Shown piece after piece: positions 26,101-39,743 of a stretch of 64,000 nt of DNA (its first letter is position 1; each line of letters opens with the position of its first letter). Source of the stretch: Lichenostomus cassidix. Lineage: Eukaryota; Chordata; Aves; Passeriformes; Meliphagidae. Under the pieces are notes generated by a model that was given only the letters and a program-made list of their open reading frames with translations, searched no databases and was not told where the DNA came from. Location: contig CM039196.1 in assembly GCA_008360975.2 (NCBI GenBank), positions 6,056,263 to 6,120,262 of the forward strand, written 5' to 3'. The translations under genes and the position numbers were made by a program.

Positions 26101-29100
26101 CAAGCACACAAAAGCTACCTCAAGTGTAAAAAAAAATAAAAGGGTGAAGAAGTACATCAAGTGCATCAGAAGTCTGCCAGGCAGAAAGCAAATGGCTAAA
26201 TTTATAGAGGTGGTTCCTGCTAACAGAAGCGCTGCTCAGCCCCAGCTATTTCATTACCATTGCACTAAAGGGTCCTAGGGACGTTCTTTTTGAGGTGTAG
26301 GCAATTCAGAGAGCTGAAACAGCACTGTAATTTGGCCTATGAAAAATGAGTAGGTGTTCACAGTTCATTTCCCAACAGAGAGAGTCATGCACATCACAGA
26401 AACCATCATCATGCACGGAACTAATCGCTGCCCTGCTCAGCAGGCACACCCATGCAGCCCTGCAGTGCCCCAGCTCTCACCACAGCACAAGAGGTTTTGG
26501 TTGGCAGCACTGCCAGCAAAGCACCTTTTTTCCCAGATCTACAGACAGGTGAAAAAATATAGCAGTGTTTGTTAGAAGGGAGTAAATACAAACAACCAAC
26601 ACTAGGCTCCTGAAACCACAAAACAAATTGAAAGCTGTGAAACATTCCCAAAGAAATTCCCTGCTCCCTGTTGAACTGGAATGAAAACACACTGAGAGAG
26701 TCATAAACACAAAGTGAAAAACTCAAGGATGTGGGGGAGAGGCTGCAAAGCTAACAAAATGTTGGATAAATGAAATAAAACATGCTGCTGCTTATCAGAA
26801 TGAGTAACATCAGCTGCAGTCAAAGGGCAATGGCTGGACAGGACATGGTATTTTCACATTCCTAGTGTAAGCAAAGGAGAGAGTCAGGTTTGGGAACAGC
26901 AGAGCACCAGCTCTTGGGATTCCAGCAGCCAGTGATGAGCCTACACAGGAACTCTGCCTGAAACCCCTGCAAAGTCTTAGAAAAGCTCAGGACCCCTCTA
27001 GAAATCCATTGGACTGATTTCTGCTTCGATATTGCCAAAATAAACCGAAGTCAAAATTAGACATGGCTGAGTCCAATTTCACCTTGATTAGTATTTACAT
27101 AACGGGCAGGGAAACATGAGAGGAGCACATAAATAATGTACTATTTGTTGCAGGCCTCTCAGGAGGAGAGTTCTCAGCTCTGCTATTGATCTGCACACAC
27201 ACACCACCTCCCTGGGCAGAAATCCCAAATCTTTCCTCTGAGCACAGAAGTAAACTTCCAGGAGCTGAGTGACACAGCTTGGGGTGCACACTCAGAATTT
27301 ACTGCTCCAGAGGGTCAGACAGCTGCATTCCAGAGTCCCATATGGAAAAACACAGGGAGCTTCCAGACCTGGTTAATTTAGAAGACTTTCTCCATTTCCT
27401 TCTTTCCTTCTAGAGGACTTGACATTTGTGACAACACTCACAGGAAATGCTAACTTGGGAGAAGCTGATAGTTGAATTTTTCCTCCTGTTACGGTACCAC
27501 CGCTTATCCACCCAGTGGTAATACAACTTGGGGGGACTCCAAAACAAAATTATTACCTAGGAATGACTCAATACCACCAGGTTCTAAGGCAGCTGCACAA
27601 TACAGTATTACTCAACAGCCACAAGCTGTTGGTGCCACCTGTGAGAATGAAGTGAGAATAGTTTCTCTTCCCTATTCTCATTCTTTTCATGTTGGAAGGA
27701 GGGTTTAACTTCATGCCCAGTCCATGTGGGTAAAGGAGGAGGGGATCTGGACACTTCTTTGCTACCCCTTGGCAAACATCACTACGAAAATAAATCCAAC
27801 ACTTTCTTTGAAGAGACTTTTCCACTTCTACTTATCCAACTCTGAACTTTTGGGTTTTTTAAATGACACCTCAATCCCCTACCACACAGCTTCCCAAAGC
27901 ACCAGCTGTATCTGATCCTGCTTTGCAAGGTCCTGGTTAGCATATGCAGACATTCAGCCAAAGTGACAGAAAATGGTGATGTGGCAAAGCAACCATCAGA
28001 TCCCCCAGTATGCTGGAACCTACAGTGTTCCTCTGGAGGTTTACAGCCCTTAGCTGTAAGCTAAGTAGCTGAGAGTATTATTAGTGGCAAGAGGCATGTA
28101 AAGTGTCCAACACAGCCACCATCCCCTGATAAGATGCTAATACTGAGCCAGCAAGGAAGGTGGCTCAAAGATTCAGCATCCCTATTTTCCTGATGCATCA
28201 ATGTCTCTCATAAGTTTGCAGCAAATGAATGTCATCCTCAAGCATACTGTTAGGAAAGATTGCTTAAAATTAATTAGCTCAGTAACAATGGCCTGTCATT
28301 ATGCTACTAAGTCACCAGCACGAGCACATAAGTTACAGTGACAGCTCATGGTATAAAATAAGTGCCTTTATATCGAAATTTGCAAAGTGCTTAGCAGTCA
28401 AATGCCAATCTATTCACTTCTGGTAATATTGCATAGTTTCCTCTTAATAGACTGCTCCAAACTCCCACACAAAGATATGACTTATTTTACTACAGAGAGG
28501 TCTTTCTACTTCATACACTGTCCGTGCACAAATATAGAAAGCTTTTTAAAGTGCATTTATTTGTGCAGTGTTGATTCATTCCACATCAAGATGAACGTGA
28601 GATTTAGAACAGGACTTCAGAAAAAGCTGAAGGTAATGGAACAAAAATTCTCTCTTGGGTGGCTTAGCCAGGGATGCATGATAAACTGAAGGTAAGGACC
28701 GGATTTCGAGGGGCAAGAATATCAGCAGTTCCCACATGCAGCACTTTACAAGATTTCCCCAGTAGAGAAGGAAATAGTTATTGCTATAATTATTTCATAG
28801 TTCCAGTCAGCTGCATTCAGTTGTACTGTTATATTCCAATGGCAGGAAAATGGAATACAGTAAACTATAAATATCTGTCAGAATTCCTTTGAAAGGACAA
28901 CAGTTAATTGCATAGCTTGATCTCCTGCCGTGCAGAGCTTGCATTTCAGGTTAGAAAGGTACAGATTGTTATTGATTTAATTCTCTTGAAACATGTGTGG
29001 TATAAAACTGTTCAAAAGACTTATGGGGGAGAAATATATGCTTCCAAAGGAAGTCCTACAGCACAAGACTGTGGCAGGCTACCTTCTTGTAAAATGCTTT

Positions 29101-32100
29101 CTGAAATTCAATACATTCCCTTCCAAAGGCCCTCACAATAAATTGAGGCTCTTTGCTTCATTTGCAGAAGTGAAATTAAATCAGTGAATCAGATGAAGGA
29201 CAACAAAAGATTAGCGAAAGTATGAGGTGCATGTAAAAAATAATTCTGTGTTAAGAATAATTCAGTCCTTATTACACACTCACTCTAACAGAGAGTGAGC
29301 CATTCCCATTTTTCCTGTTTTCCTTTCATCTAACTTCCAGTTCTACCCTTCTCTTTGCAAAATGATTCCAGGCAGTCAAGCCAATACTTTTGACTATTAT
29401 ATTCCCCTATCTTTGAATCCTCTTCTGATTTGGCTCATGCAAAGTCGGTCTGATGACCCAAAGACATCAGGACATCCAACCATGCAGTAATTAGTTAAGC
29501 CTCGTCCATTCTGGGAATAAATTTCCCATTATAGGCACGGACAGCAGTGAAGGTGAAGCCCTGTGTAACACTTGTCTAGCTCATCTACTTGCCACAAAGG
29601 GTAACTTGACCCAGTGTAAATTATGTATCATTGTGATTTTGCCAGCCTCCCTTAGTGCAAGAGCCAAAATCCCCACTGCAGGGAAACCTTTATTAACAAG
29701 TTGCATAGCTACTAGTAAATTGCTTACTCCCAGATTCTGTAATTAAGATGACACATCTTCCTGACGATTGCTTTAAAGAGACAAAATATTAGTGGAAGAA
29801 ATACTGCAGAAATGTTTCAGCACCTGTTTATCACGACCATGCGTTAATCTCCGTTTGCACACCCTGCCAGCCTTTATTAGGAGAGCTCTGCAAGTTGCAG
29901 ACTGCCAAATATACCTTCCCTGAATCAGTTTTTACTAGCTTTCCCCTCACTTCCCATGCTTAGGACAGAAAACCATATTTACAGTCTTAATCTTCAGGTT
30001 TCCTAAGGTGGGTGGGTGATTTTTTTGTTGTTTGTTTGGGAATTTTAATTTTTTTTCTCTGAAATATTAGCTGATTAATAATATGCTCTGAGGGATTAAA
30101 ATGAAGCATATCAAGAAATTTTAGAGTGAATTGAGCTAGACCCACAAGACACTGGGAAACAGAAGCAACTTCCACCCAAAGAAAATTTCTAACTCTTGCA
30201 AGAGTTGGACCTAATAAAACTGAAAAGACTGTCACTTTTACTCGCCCCTAAACACCACACGACACGCTGAGCACTGCAGACGGCGGCTGTGCACTCGCAG
30301 TGTTCTAAAAGCCAGCAAAAGAATCATTAAATAGATGACTGAGCCCAACAGGATTTAGGCATCCCTAGCCAAGCAAGACACAGCATTAGCTGGCGATCAC
30401 AGGGCCTGACAGCAGCCACAGAAAAGCTTTGAGACTTTTCCCAGATGAGGCAAGAGGAGGCTTTGAGCCTCCCAAAACCCGAGAAAATCCCAAACCCCGA
30501 GCATCCCACTTCCCACGGCTGCGGGCAGCAGTCGGAGCCCGAGGGAGATCAGACAGGCAGGAATACAGGCAACGACCCACGTAGGGAAAGGGTGGGGAAA
30601 GTTTTACTGGGATGAAGTAGGCGAGAAAGAATCTCTGGAGGAGAAGAAAAAAAAGAAACTTAGAGAGAGATTTAAGATAACAGACAGCAAAAGCAGACAG
30701 GATGCAAATGGGGAATTCTTCCAACAGATTTTTACCACACAGGATCTCAGGAAGCGTTTGGGCTCACGGCTGCATAGGTGAGGAAGACAGACTGCTGAAG
30801 ATGTTATGGGAGAGGAACACTGGGCTTTTGTCTCTCAAACTCCATTTCTGTGGATTAAAGCAAGGATAAAGATAATAACATCCTGTCCTGAAACAATTTC
30901 AGGAGCTAAATAGAGTGTATACACCCAAGTAAAATTAAGCTATTGTTATTAACTCTAACCTTCTCTCACCCATGATATCAGATGAAAAAGGCAGCTTCTC
31001 TGAAGAAAAAAAAGCATCATAAGAACCACCATTCACACTGCTATTACCCATAATAGCATAAATCCTCAATATCTATCTATTACAGATAGACTTGAACTCC
31101 TTCTCTTTCTTATTCAAATTCCCTCTCCTTTGCCCACTCAGGCAGGCAATTACCTTCCTCACACACTGGCTGGGAGCTGAATTCGGACAGAACCCTCTGC
31201 TTTTCACTCACCTGCCTGGCAGGAAGCCTGAGTGCCCCAGAGCTGCTCCGGCTGGGCTGGGAAAAGGAGCAGCCCCTTCCACCCCCTCCTTTATGACTCC
31301 TCCGACCAGCAAAAATCACCCCATGTCAGCATGTGGAAGTGGTTAGTCAATGAGGGGAGGGTCAGATGCAGCCCTCTAAGCACTGATTGCAAGCTCACAG
31401 TTCCTCCCAAAGGCAAAAAAAAAAAATGTACTTGAACCCTTAGAGCAGATAGGCTGAAGCTGATTTATTGGGGTGATTTAGATCTGTTAAAACAAATTTA
31501 ATTTTGAATACAATTTTATATCAATTAACAGAGTCTCACAAGTGCAGCCATTAAGGAATCTCTTTCCAAAACCAAAGCCAAATATTCAAGATTTATGAGA
31601 CTGACTCGCCATATTGGAAGTAACTAATTATTCGTAATGATCCTTTGTACTCTGACAGTGATTATGTATTTTCAGTGCAAATGACCATGATGAAGCAAGT
31701 GATAAAGGCAGCCCATGTTTGTGAAACGGATACCAAGCAGTTAAGGCCTGATTATTTTGGCAAAGTATTGGGGTAGCAGGGAAAGAAACAACAGAAAACA
31801 ACTAAGCCCATCAACACAAAAGCCAGCTTATTTAACATCCTGAAGTGTCTTCTGGTGCATGTCAGAGCTGTAATGAAAGCCTGTGGTCTCTTTTTATTGC
31901 CTTAAGCAATTTTGTATTCAGTTTATTTATTGTGACCTTTTGGTTGTCTTTCCACCTTGAACATGACAGTCTTTAACAGAGCAAAGCCTCGCAGACTCAG
32001 CTCACAGCATTTGCAACAGATTGTGGAACATGCTTGGGGTGAGAGGAACAATGGAGATGTGGGGCATCATTCTCATTTGCATTGAATTTTCCTCACCTTA

Positions 32101-35100
32101 CTCTGATGGCACCGGGCAGAAAAAGTATAGTAGCAACCCTGCTTCTACCTCTGGAATGAAGGAAATGTCTCTGGATTACTCTGACCTGATTAAAGTACCT
32201 GTGAATCGAAAATGATAGTTACATAGGGATTGGGTAGATTTTCACATTGCCTCAGGCTACAGAGAATACAAAAGCACCGCCTTTCTCCATTCTCACAACT
32301 TCCAGTACTGCCCCAGACACAGGAACAAAGTAATTGAGAACAAAGTCCCTGTTCCAGTGAGGTGCTCAGTGCCAGCAAGGTTAATGTCCAGGGGCAGGCT
32401 GGCGGTGAGAGCAATGCCATGTTTATTGCTGTGGTTGCTGCTGCTCTGATGCCACATTCATTCGAGCTACGAACGAGGGTCTAATTTCTGATCCTCAAAA
32501 GGCGAAGGCGTAGCAAGTCGGTCATTAAAATCTGCAGCAGCGTGCATGTGATTAAAATGTTAATGTCAATATTGTAATCAAGGTCTGACTCACAGGACAG
32601 CTGGTAAGAGACTTGATCTGTATTGCTTAGCCCCAGTCACCTGATGCAGAGCGGGGTTAGGAGCGGTTGTGCCCCATCACATGGCAGGGATTGGCATGCA
32701 CTGGCTCATGTGGCAAGCTGGAGGCTGACTGCTGCAAAGGGACAATCAGATCAAACCCAGGTCCAGTATTGATAAATTCAGCTGTGCTTGCACTCCAGCG
32801 AGAGGAAAGCTTTCTGATAAATTTCTTTGGTATCACCCAAGCTGCAGCTCTGCTGCAAAGGTACTCAGGTGTCTCCTGCCCACCTGCAGTGCTGCTGCTG
32901 GGTTGTCCTGTTCCCCGGCCCCACTCACCCATCTCTCTTGCTTTAGGAATTTTCTGCGCTAGTTTCTATCCAGTTGAGTTTTAGACATTTAAGCCTGTGG
33001 TAAATTTTGCCTGATGTTGTCTAAGCACCGAAAGAGCTATAGTCTGCAAAGCTTCTTTTCAGTAAATTCAGGATTAATGAAGAAGGCCTCTCTATTGTTG
33101 GAATGTCTAATACAATTATCCACTGAATGAATGGACTAGGCAGCAGTGGAGGGCTCCCAGGTTTGTGGCAGGGAATTGTCTGTTTTAACATCCATCTGTT
33201 TTCATTCCCTCTGATCCATTATCATTCACCTAGAGTTATAACATGATGAATATCATTGTGCGGAATGCCATTTGATGCTGGGGGGAAAGAAAACCACTGT
33301 AGGTCTGCCTTCTATTGAAAACACGAAATTGCCTTGGTGGAAGGAAAGGCATGATTGATTCAGAGATGCTGTTTCAAGCAGAGGCATCCTTTCCCGTGTG
33401 GACTGTTTGATTTTGTTAATTCCTTTGGATGACCCTTCTGCCGCATCTTTCAACAAGAAAAAATATATATACAAAAATGAGAATAATGATGGACAACCAC
33501 AGTGCTGCTGGATTTGTGGAGTTAATTGAAAAAAATAATGGTATTCACAACTTTCCCCAGTAGGCACCTTTGGTTTACGTTCCCAGTGACATTAAACTCC
33601 TGTACGTAAACACGGCATGAGAATCTTGATGACCCTGCTGACAGGAAATAAAGAAAGGAACTTTACAGGCAATTTCCACTGTCCTTGTTGGTCAGCAAAT
33701 TTGGAAGTGAATGAAAAAAAGAGAACTAGAAATGCATATTAATGATGGAGGGCCTATAGCACCACGGGAGTGAGATGAGCACTAGCAAGAGAAACTGTTA
33801 AAAATGCCCCGGTTTATCTTTTTTAATGACTTACCCTTATGATGTACTTATAAGCAACATAGAAATTATCTTGTAAATAAAAGGACGGGCTCACCAGTGT
33901 AAAAATAACTTACTGAATTCAGTGTAAATGCTTGTTTCTAGAAAGTGACCCTTAAAATACTGGTAAAGCAAATGGAGTTGTTAAACTCAATCCGTTGCTT
34001 AACTGGGTGTATCCAAACTGAGACCTTTCATTAACAACCATCTCCCGGATCATGGTTGTGCCCTTCAAATACCATACATTTAAAAAAATACTGTATTGTC
34101 ACTTAATCAAACAGGAGAGAAAATACCCTTTGGAAATCCACAGTCCAGCAAAACCCAGGGCAGATAACTGTCTGGCTCCCCACTAGCCTGTAATTACCCG
34201 AGGAAGCAGCTAGATTTAGCTATCTTCCTTCTTTAATTGGCACGCAAAAGATTATAGGATTTTATTAGGACACCAATGACACTGATACGAGTGTGATTGA
34301 GGCATGCAATGCATGACTGACTATTTGCATTAAGAGGCTTTGCACTACACATGGGATTTCTACCTTTGGTTTTAAATGGCTTAAATTTAAATGACGTTTC
34401 TATGCTACATTTTAAGAGGATGATATTTATTTTAGCACTTGTCTAAGTAAGGTAGGGCAATGCTGCTGCCAGACACCAGAAACGCTTCTAAAAAGCCTCC
34501 TTGAGCCAGGTGGAAGGGGGTTAATTTTTGGCTGCTCTGTTGTTACAATTAGATCAGGAACATAAAAATACAGAGGAAAGAGGGGCATTGATGTGCCCAC
34601 ATTGAAGCCTTTGATGAGTATGTTAAGACACCCAGCTGCCAGCCTGCCACTGCTGGGGACACCAGCCTGAGGAAGCCACCATCCCTGGCAATGACCAAAC
34701 AAGTCAGAGCAGGTAGCAGATTTTTTGGTTTTCCTTACTTCCACGGCTCCCATTAATGCTGAATCTCCTTTGTGGATTTTTTCCCTTATGCGTGAATCTC
34801 AATGGACTTGTTTAGGTTTTATTTCACAACATCTTCCTAATGTCTCACATCCTAAAGGCTACCAATTAGCCTTTAGAAGAGGTTGAAAGCAGCTGAAGAA
34901 GTAAGGAATTAAGCCGAGTCAGGCCAACGGAGCAAAGCCAGCACCACACAAGGAAGGGAGTACCCAGAAGTGATGGTAACATGTTGTAATATCTGACTGC
35001 ATGCAATAAAAGATGATAACAGGAGGATTAAGTCCTGCTACCATTGCGATATGTAGGACAGCCCTGAGCAGGAGCCCTGATCCAGGCACACCTTCCCAGG

Positions 35101-35350
35101 GCTGTCCTGGGGACTGGGCACTGCCCAGCTGCTCAGCTGGCCACCAAGCCAGTCCCCGTCCCAAGGGAATGCCCGAGGACCAAGCCTTTGGCGAGGTGAT
35201 CCTGGAGAGGCCCTGAAACTGCAGGGAAACAAGAAGGGCAACAAGAAGGGAAAAAGCCCTCTCCTGCACTGCAGAGCCCGAATGAAACCTCAACAAGACG
35301 AATGGATGGCGAGCAGGAGCTGAAGAACAGGGTCTCCTGCTTCCACCTCC
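23111..35350. other. Intergenic DNA upstream of the FBRSL1-like gene
   Basis: No coding exon or transposon is supported. The distal half is ordinary. Several short stretches (about 24,630-24,722, 32,455-32,640, 33,570-33,615 and 34,255-34,330) keep clusters of CpG or paired homeodomain, POU or forkhead-like motifs in otherwise CpG-poor DNA. That is the look of conserved non-coding elements near developmental genes. Conservation cannot be measured from one sequence, so they are listed as findings rather than as called enhancers. Confidence 0.5.
25723..25738. repeat. A16 homopolymer
   Basis: Sixteen consecutive A. No recognisable retroposon body precedes it. Confidence 0.95.
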
Positions 35351-35690
35351 ATGAGTCTTAACCCTCGCTTCCCTTACACTGCTCCATGTCCCACCTCCAG
35401 CTCTGCTTGCCCAGCTCCTCTGTCCTGCACCCTCACCACCACCCCATTCCCTGACTGCTCCCTAACTTGTCCCTTGACAGGTCCCTTGACTTGTTCCCTG
35501 GCTCATCCCTCAGCTCCTTCCCTGTCTCTCAGCCCTTCCTGTGCCCCCAAGTTGTCCCGAACCCCCAACTGATCCCTCAGCCTGTCCCTCGGTTCGGCGT
35601 TTAACCCTCACCTCATCCCGCAGCCCGTTCCCTGTCCTTGGCTCACTCCCCGAGCTCAGCTCACTCCTCACCGCTGCCCTCACGGTCTGA
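35351..35690. repeat. Degenerate C/T-rich minisatellite-like tract
   Basis: The + strand is dominated by loose repeats of 10-19 bases with cores such as TTGTCCCT, CTCATCCCTCAG and GATCCCTCAG. It is nearly free of A and G runs, and C+T predominates throughout. CpG is rare in the left part and rises to the right, where the tract passes into the CpG island. It appears to be an old, diverged tandem array at the promoter edge. Open frames through it are chance products of the low-complexity sequence. Confidence 0.7.
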
Positions 35691-36229
35691 CCCTCAGCCC
35701 ATCCCGCAGCTCAGCCCCGCTCGCCGCGGACCGTCCCCCGTGCCCAGCTCCCCTCCAGCCCCTCTCCCTCCCCGGCCCGGGGCTCCCCCGGCCAGAGCGG
35801 GGCAGAGCGGGATCGGGGCCGCGGGGCGGGAGCCGAGCCGGGGGAAACTTTTCGCGGGGCTCGGGCGGGAGCGGCGCCCCCGGCCCGCGCTGAGGGGAGG
35901 CGAGGCGGCGGCGGGGCGGGAAGGAGGAGGAGGAAGGGGGGGAGCCGGGGGCACGGCCGGGCCTGCGCCGGGGAATGACGCGCAGCTGGCAGCCCTGCTC
36001 ATGCGCGGCCGGCCGGGCGGTGCTAGCGCCGCGTCCCAGCTCGGGGAGAATGGGGCGGCATCCGGGCAGCGCCGACTGAGCGGCTTCAGGGGGCCGGGGC
36101 TACGCCGCGCCGCGGGCGGCCGGGCTGGGGCGGGCGGGCGAGCGCCATCCGGCAGCGGGCGGCGGCGGCGGGGGCGCCGTGCCGCGCCGGCGGGGGGCTG
36201 CGAGCCGCCGGCGGCGCCCGGCGAGGAGG

Positions 36230-36275
36230 GGTCGGCGGCGGCGGCGGCGGGCGGCGGCGGGCGGCGGCGGGGGCT
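36230..36275. repeat. Interrupted (CGG)n tract
   Basis: About a dozen CGG units are broken by extra G residues (GGCGGCGGGCGG pattern). The tract lies in the CpG island, probably at or near the start of the transcribed leader. A second, shorter CGG run is at 36,325-36,345. Such tracts are prone to G-quadruplex formation and length change. Confidence 0.85.
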
Positions 36276-36525
36276 GCCCAGGGATTGTCTCGCTCGCTCC
36301 GCGGCAAGAACGTTGGGCGGCGAGCGCGGCGGCGGCGGCGGCCCCCCCGGCGGTGCGCGGCGGCCGGAGCGGGGCCCCGGAGCGGCGCTGCCCCCGGGGA
36401 GGGGGCGCCGCGCCTGGATTATCCCGAGCTGGGGCTAGCCTCCTGGATCTGCCTCTCTCCTCCGCACCGAGTGAAGCCGAGGTGTCCTCGTCCTGATCCA
36501 GATAAATCTTCCCCCCCCTTCTCTC

Positions 36526-36545
36526 TTTTTTTTTTTTTTTTTTTT
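36526..36545. repeat. T20 homopolymer in the leader
   Basis: Twenty consecutive T follow a C/T-rich stretch, giving a pyrimidine tract of about 40 bases. If transcribed it is a U20 run in the 5' UTR. The length is likely polymorphic and error-prone in sequencing. Confidence 0.95.
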
Positions 36546-36577
36546 CCTCCCCTCCTCTTCCCGTCGCTGCTTTTTTT

Positions 36578-36603
36578 GGGGGGTGGGGGGAGGCGGGGGG
36601 TGG
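36578..36603 (+). promoter_or_regulatory. G-quadruplex-forming motif in the leader
   Basis: Three runs of six G (36,578-36,583, 36,585-36,590 and 36,595-36,600) are separated by 1 and 4 bases and followed by TGG. Each run can supply two G-triplets, so a four-tract quadruplex is possible. The G-rich strand is the mRNA sense strand, so the structure could form in the RNA leader as well as in DNA. Formation is predicted only. Confidence 0.7.
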
Positions 36604-36732
36604 AAATTTGTCAAGGTCATTCCGTGGATTTAATATTTTTTGTGTGTGTGTGCCGCTCGCCCCACCGCCACCGCCACCCAGCCTTGCTCTGTGGATTATC
36701 ATCGCCCTGGATCCGAGGCTCTGAACAGCAGG

Positions 36733-36781
36733 ATTTTTTTTGTTGTTGTTGTTGATTTTTTTATTATTATTATTATTTTTT
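36733..36781. repeat. (TTG)n(TTA)n microsatellite
   Basis: A run of T is followed by TTG units, then TTTTTT, then TTA units. It lies in the predicted 5' leader, an unusual AT-rich insert between GC-rich blocks. Confidence 0.95.
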
Positions 36782-36895
36782 AAGGGCTCCGGGGTTTGGA
36801 GAGGGGAAGCGGTGAGTTGGAGGGGGGCGACTTTTCTCTCCCCCAGCGCCCCCCCCACTCCCACCCACCCCCCCTTGCGCCCGGCCTTGTCCTTC

Positions 36896-37404
<509 letters not shown>

Positions 37405-39743
37405 TGAATTTTGCAAATAGCGATTAAGGTGCATTAATCGTGGTGTCAGCCCGGGGGGATCCCGGGGCTGCGGTCAGGAGGGTGCCGGGCCAGCCCGGGT
37501 GATCGCGGCTCCGCTGGCAACTTGCTGTCCCCCCCTGCCTTTGCTCATTCCCTCCCCCTGTCCCTCCTCTGCACGGCTCCGGCCGGTGTTCGCCATCACT
37601 TCGGGCAAGTCGGATGTTTGTTTGGGCTTTTAATTGGCTGCAAAATATTCCTGGCGTGTTGGGATGGTCCGGCATTGTTGTGAATGGTGGAGCTTCCCCC
37701 CCTCCCGCCCTCCTTCCTCCCACTCCCCCCTCCTCCAGCTCGGGAGTTTGTGTTTGCATTGCCAAAATGTTACTTTATCTGTCTCCGGAGATTGTTAGCA
37801 AATGGCTAGTGTTTGACATTTTGTGGAAAAGAGATGTTTAAATGGATAATAATCCCTCGGTTGTAATTCCCATTTTTGAAGTAATTGAACAAATTCTTCA
37901 TCTCTTGTTGACTGTACATATTTTTCTGGTGTTAATAGGCTGGCAAAAAATATTGCTTGTCTAACTTATTACAAACAATATTTGCTGAGCAAATACTGCC
38001 TGCCTTGTCTGAGCTAAGTTAAGCAGAGCAGGAAATTTAATATTTTCAGAGGGGCATTGACAAACTATGACTTTGGCTTTTGATTTTTGTGTTGTTTGTG
38101 TATGAGGGGGAGAAGTGAGTTGTCGAGAGAAAGCACCTAACAAGTTGCTTGTTGGGTGTAATAACTTGAATTCCCAGTGAACATGAGCAATTCTGGTGCC
38201 TTTGCCCACTTTTTTTGACACACCATGATGAAAACGTGGGCAAAGTTTTGGGTGCTCTCCCTGCTTTGGATTTCCTGCCACTTGTGTATCTATTGCTGCT
38301 TACAGTGGTGAAGAGTTCTGCACGGGCTAATGAATACTCTCAGATTTTCCCTGGCATCCTTAATCTCTTTGGCTCACTTTGAGGTCCCATTTTGTCTGTG
38401 GACTTTGCTGCTCCCCGGCTCACCCCTCCTGTCCCTCAGGCCTCTGGTGGCATCGTGGTCCTTGGGAGTTTTTTGCCTGTACAACCAACTTCTCAGAGTC
38501 CCAGAGGTGGTCCCTGAGTGCCCTTGGAGGTGTGAGTGGTGGCCTTGGCCACCTGCCCTGGTGTCAGGACCCTGGCTGGGGGAGCCAGCAGTTCTGCTCA
38601 GCAGGGACATTTAGCCCAGTGGTCCCTGAGCAGCTCTGCGTGTGCAGGTGCTGGAGAGGGAAGAAGGTTTGTGTTAGCTTGGTGATGGCTGTTCTTTGGC
38701 TTTTTGTGGTGTCATTTGTGGGGTGTTGTCCTAACAGGAAAGCCAACTACTTTGCCTATGCAGGGCTGATAATGAGCGAGCAGTCTGCTTTCGTGTGCCT
38801 CTAAACCAAGCCCTAGACCTGTCTGTATATTCCTATTTTTTTTTCTTGGGCATGCTCTTAGTCAAATATGCATCAGCACATAGGTCCAATTAAACCCCTG
38901 AGTCTCTACTGAGCTGTCAAGGAAGAAAGTAAAATTCATCTTCCTGCAGAAATTTTCTACCATGATGAGCACATTATCAGGAAATAGAATTCAAATGATA
39001 GTGCAGTCCCTCCAGGCTGACGGGGGAAAACTCGGGGCTTTTCAGATAGGGTGAGCCTTGTTGTTGAATCACCCAAACCATGACCTTGATAATAAGGCAC
39101 ACAAGGGTAGAAGGTGATCTTAAATATCTGCCACCCCAAGGTACTTCTGTTCATGGAAGCACTTCTGGTTTTTCTTAAAAAAAATAAAAGTCTCTACAAA
39201 ATGATTCACTTCAAAATTCTTGCAAAAAAACTCCAGTATCTCCTGAAATTAACTGATTTCTGCTGTATTTATCAAAATGTTAGAAAACATGTGCACCTCT
39301 GCAACCATTGTGGTTGACACCTCAGAGGGAAAAGCATGAGCAGAATTCACCTGTTTCACACCAACCAGGTGTGTTGCATTTGGAGTTGTATTCTTGGACA
39401 TGATGATTGTGTGCATTTCCTAAATCCCTGTAACACTGGAAAGAAGAAAATACTTTTTCCACTCTTTTTGTTGGTTTTTCCATGCAGCACTGCTGTGGAC
39501 CATAGGTGATGTGTCTGGCAGATGGGATGCAGCAGCAAGGGAAGGGGATGGTTAAGGCAAAACTACTTTAAAGCGGTATATGCCCATGTAAATGACAGAG
39601 AAGGCAATTCATTTTGCATGGTGTGGAGCTGTGTTCTCTGGTGAACTTTGCTGCAACAGGTGGTTTTCTTCTGCATTGGAGGAAATCTGTATTTTGGTGT
39701 ACATTGGTTTTTCAAGAGGACTTAAAATCTGCTGTAATGCTAT

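Noticed and set aside
35638..36438. A 266-codon open frame through the CpG island.
   Set aside because: It encodes only Gly/Arg/Ala/Pro low-complexity sequence, spans the promoter and is created by stop-codon depletion in GC-rich DNA. Overlapping frames on both strands are equally open.
36100..36864. A 254-codon minus-strand open frame antisense to the promoter and leader.
   Set aside because: It is composed of Lys/Asn, Pro/Ala and Arg runs that mirror the microsatellites and CGG runs. No family resemblance.
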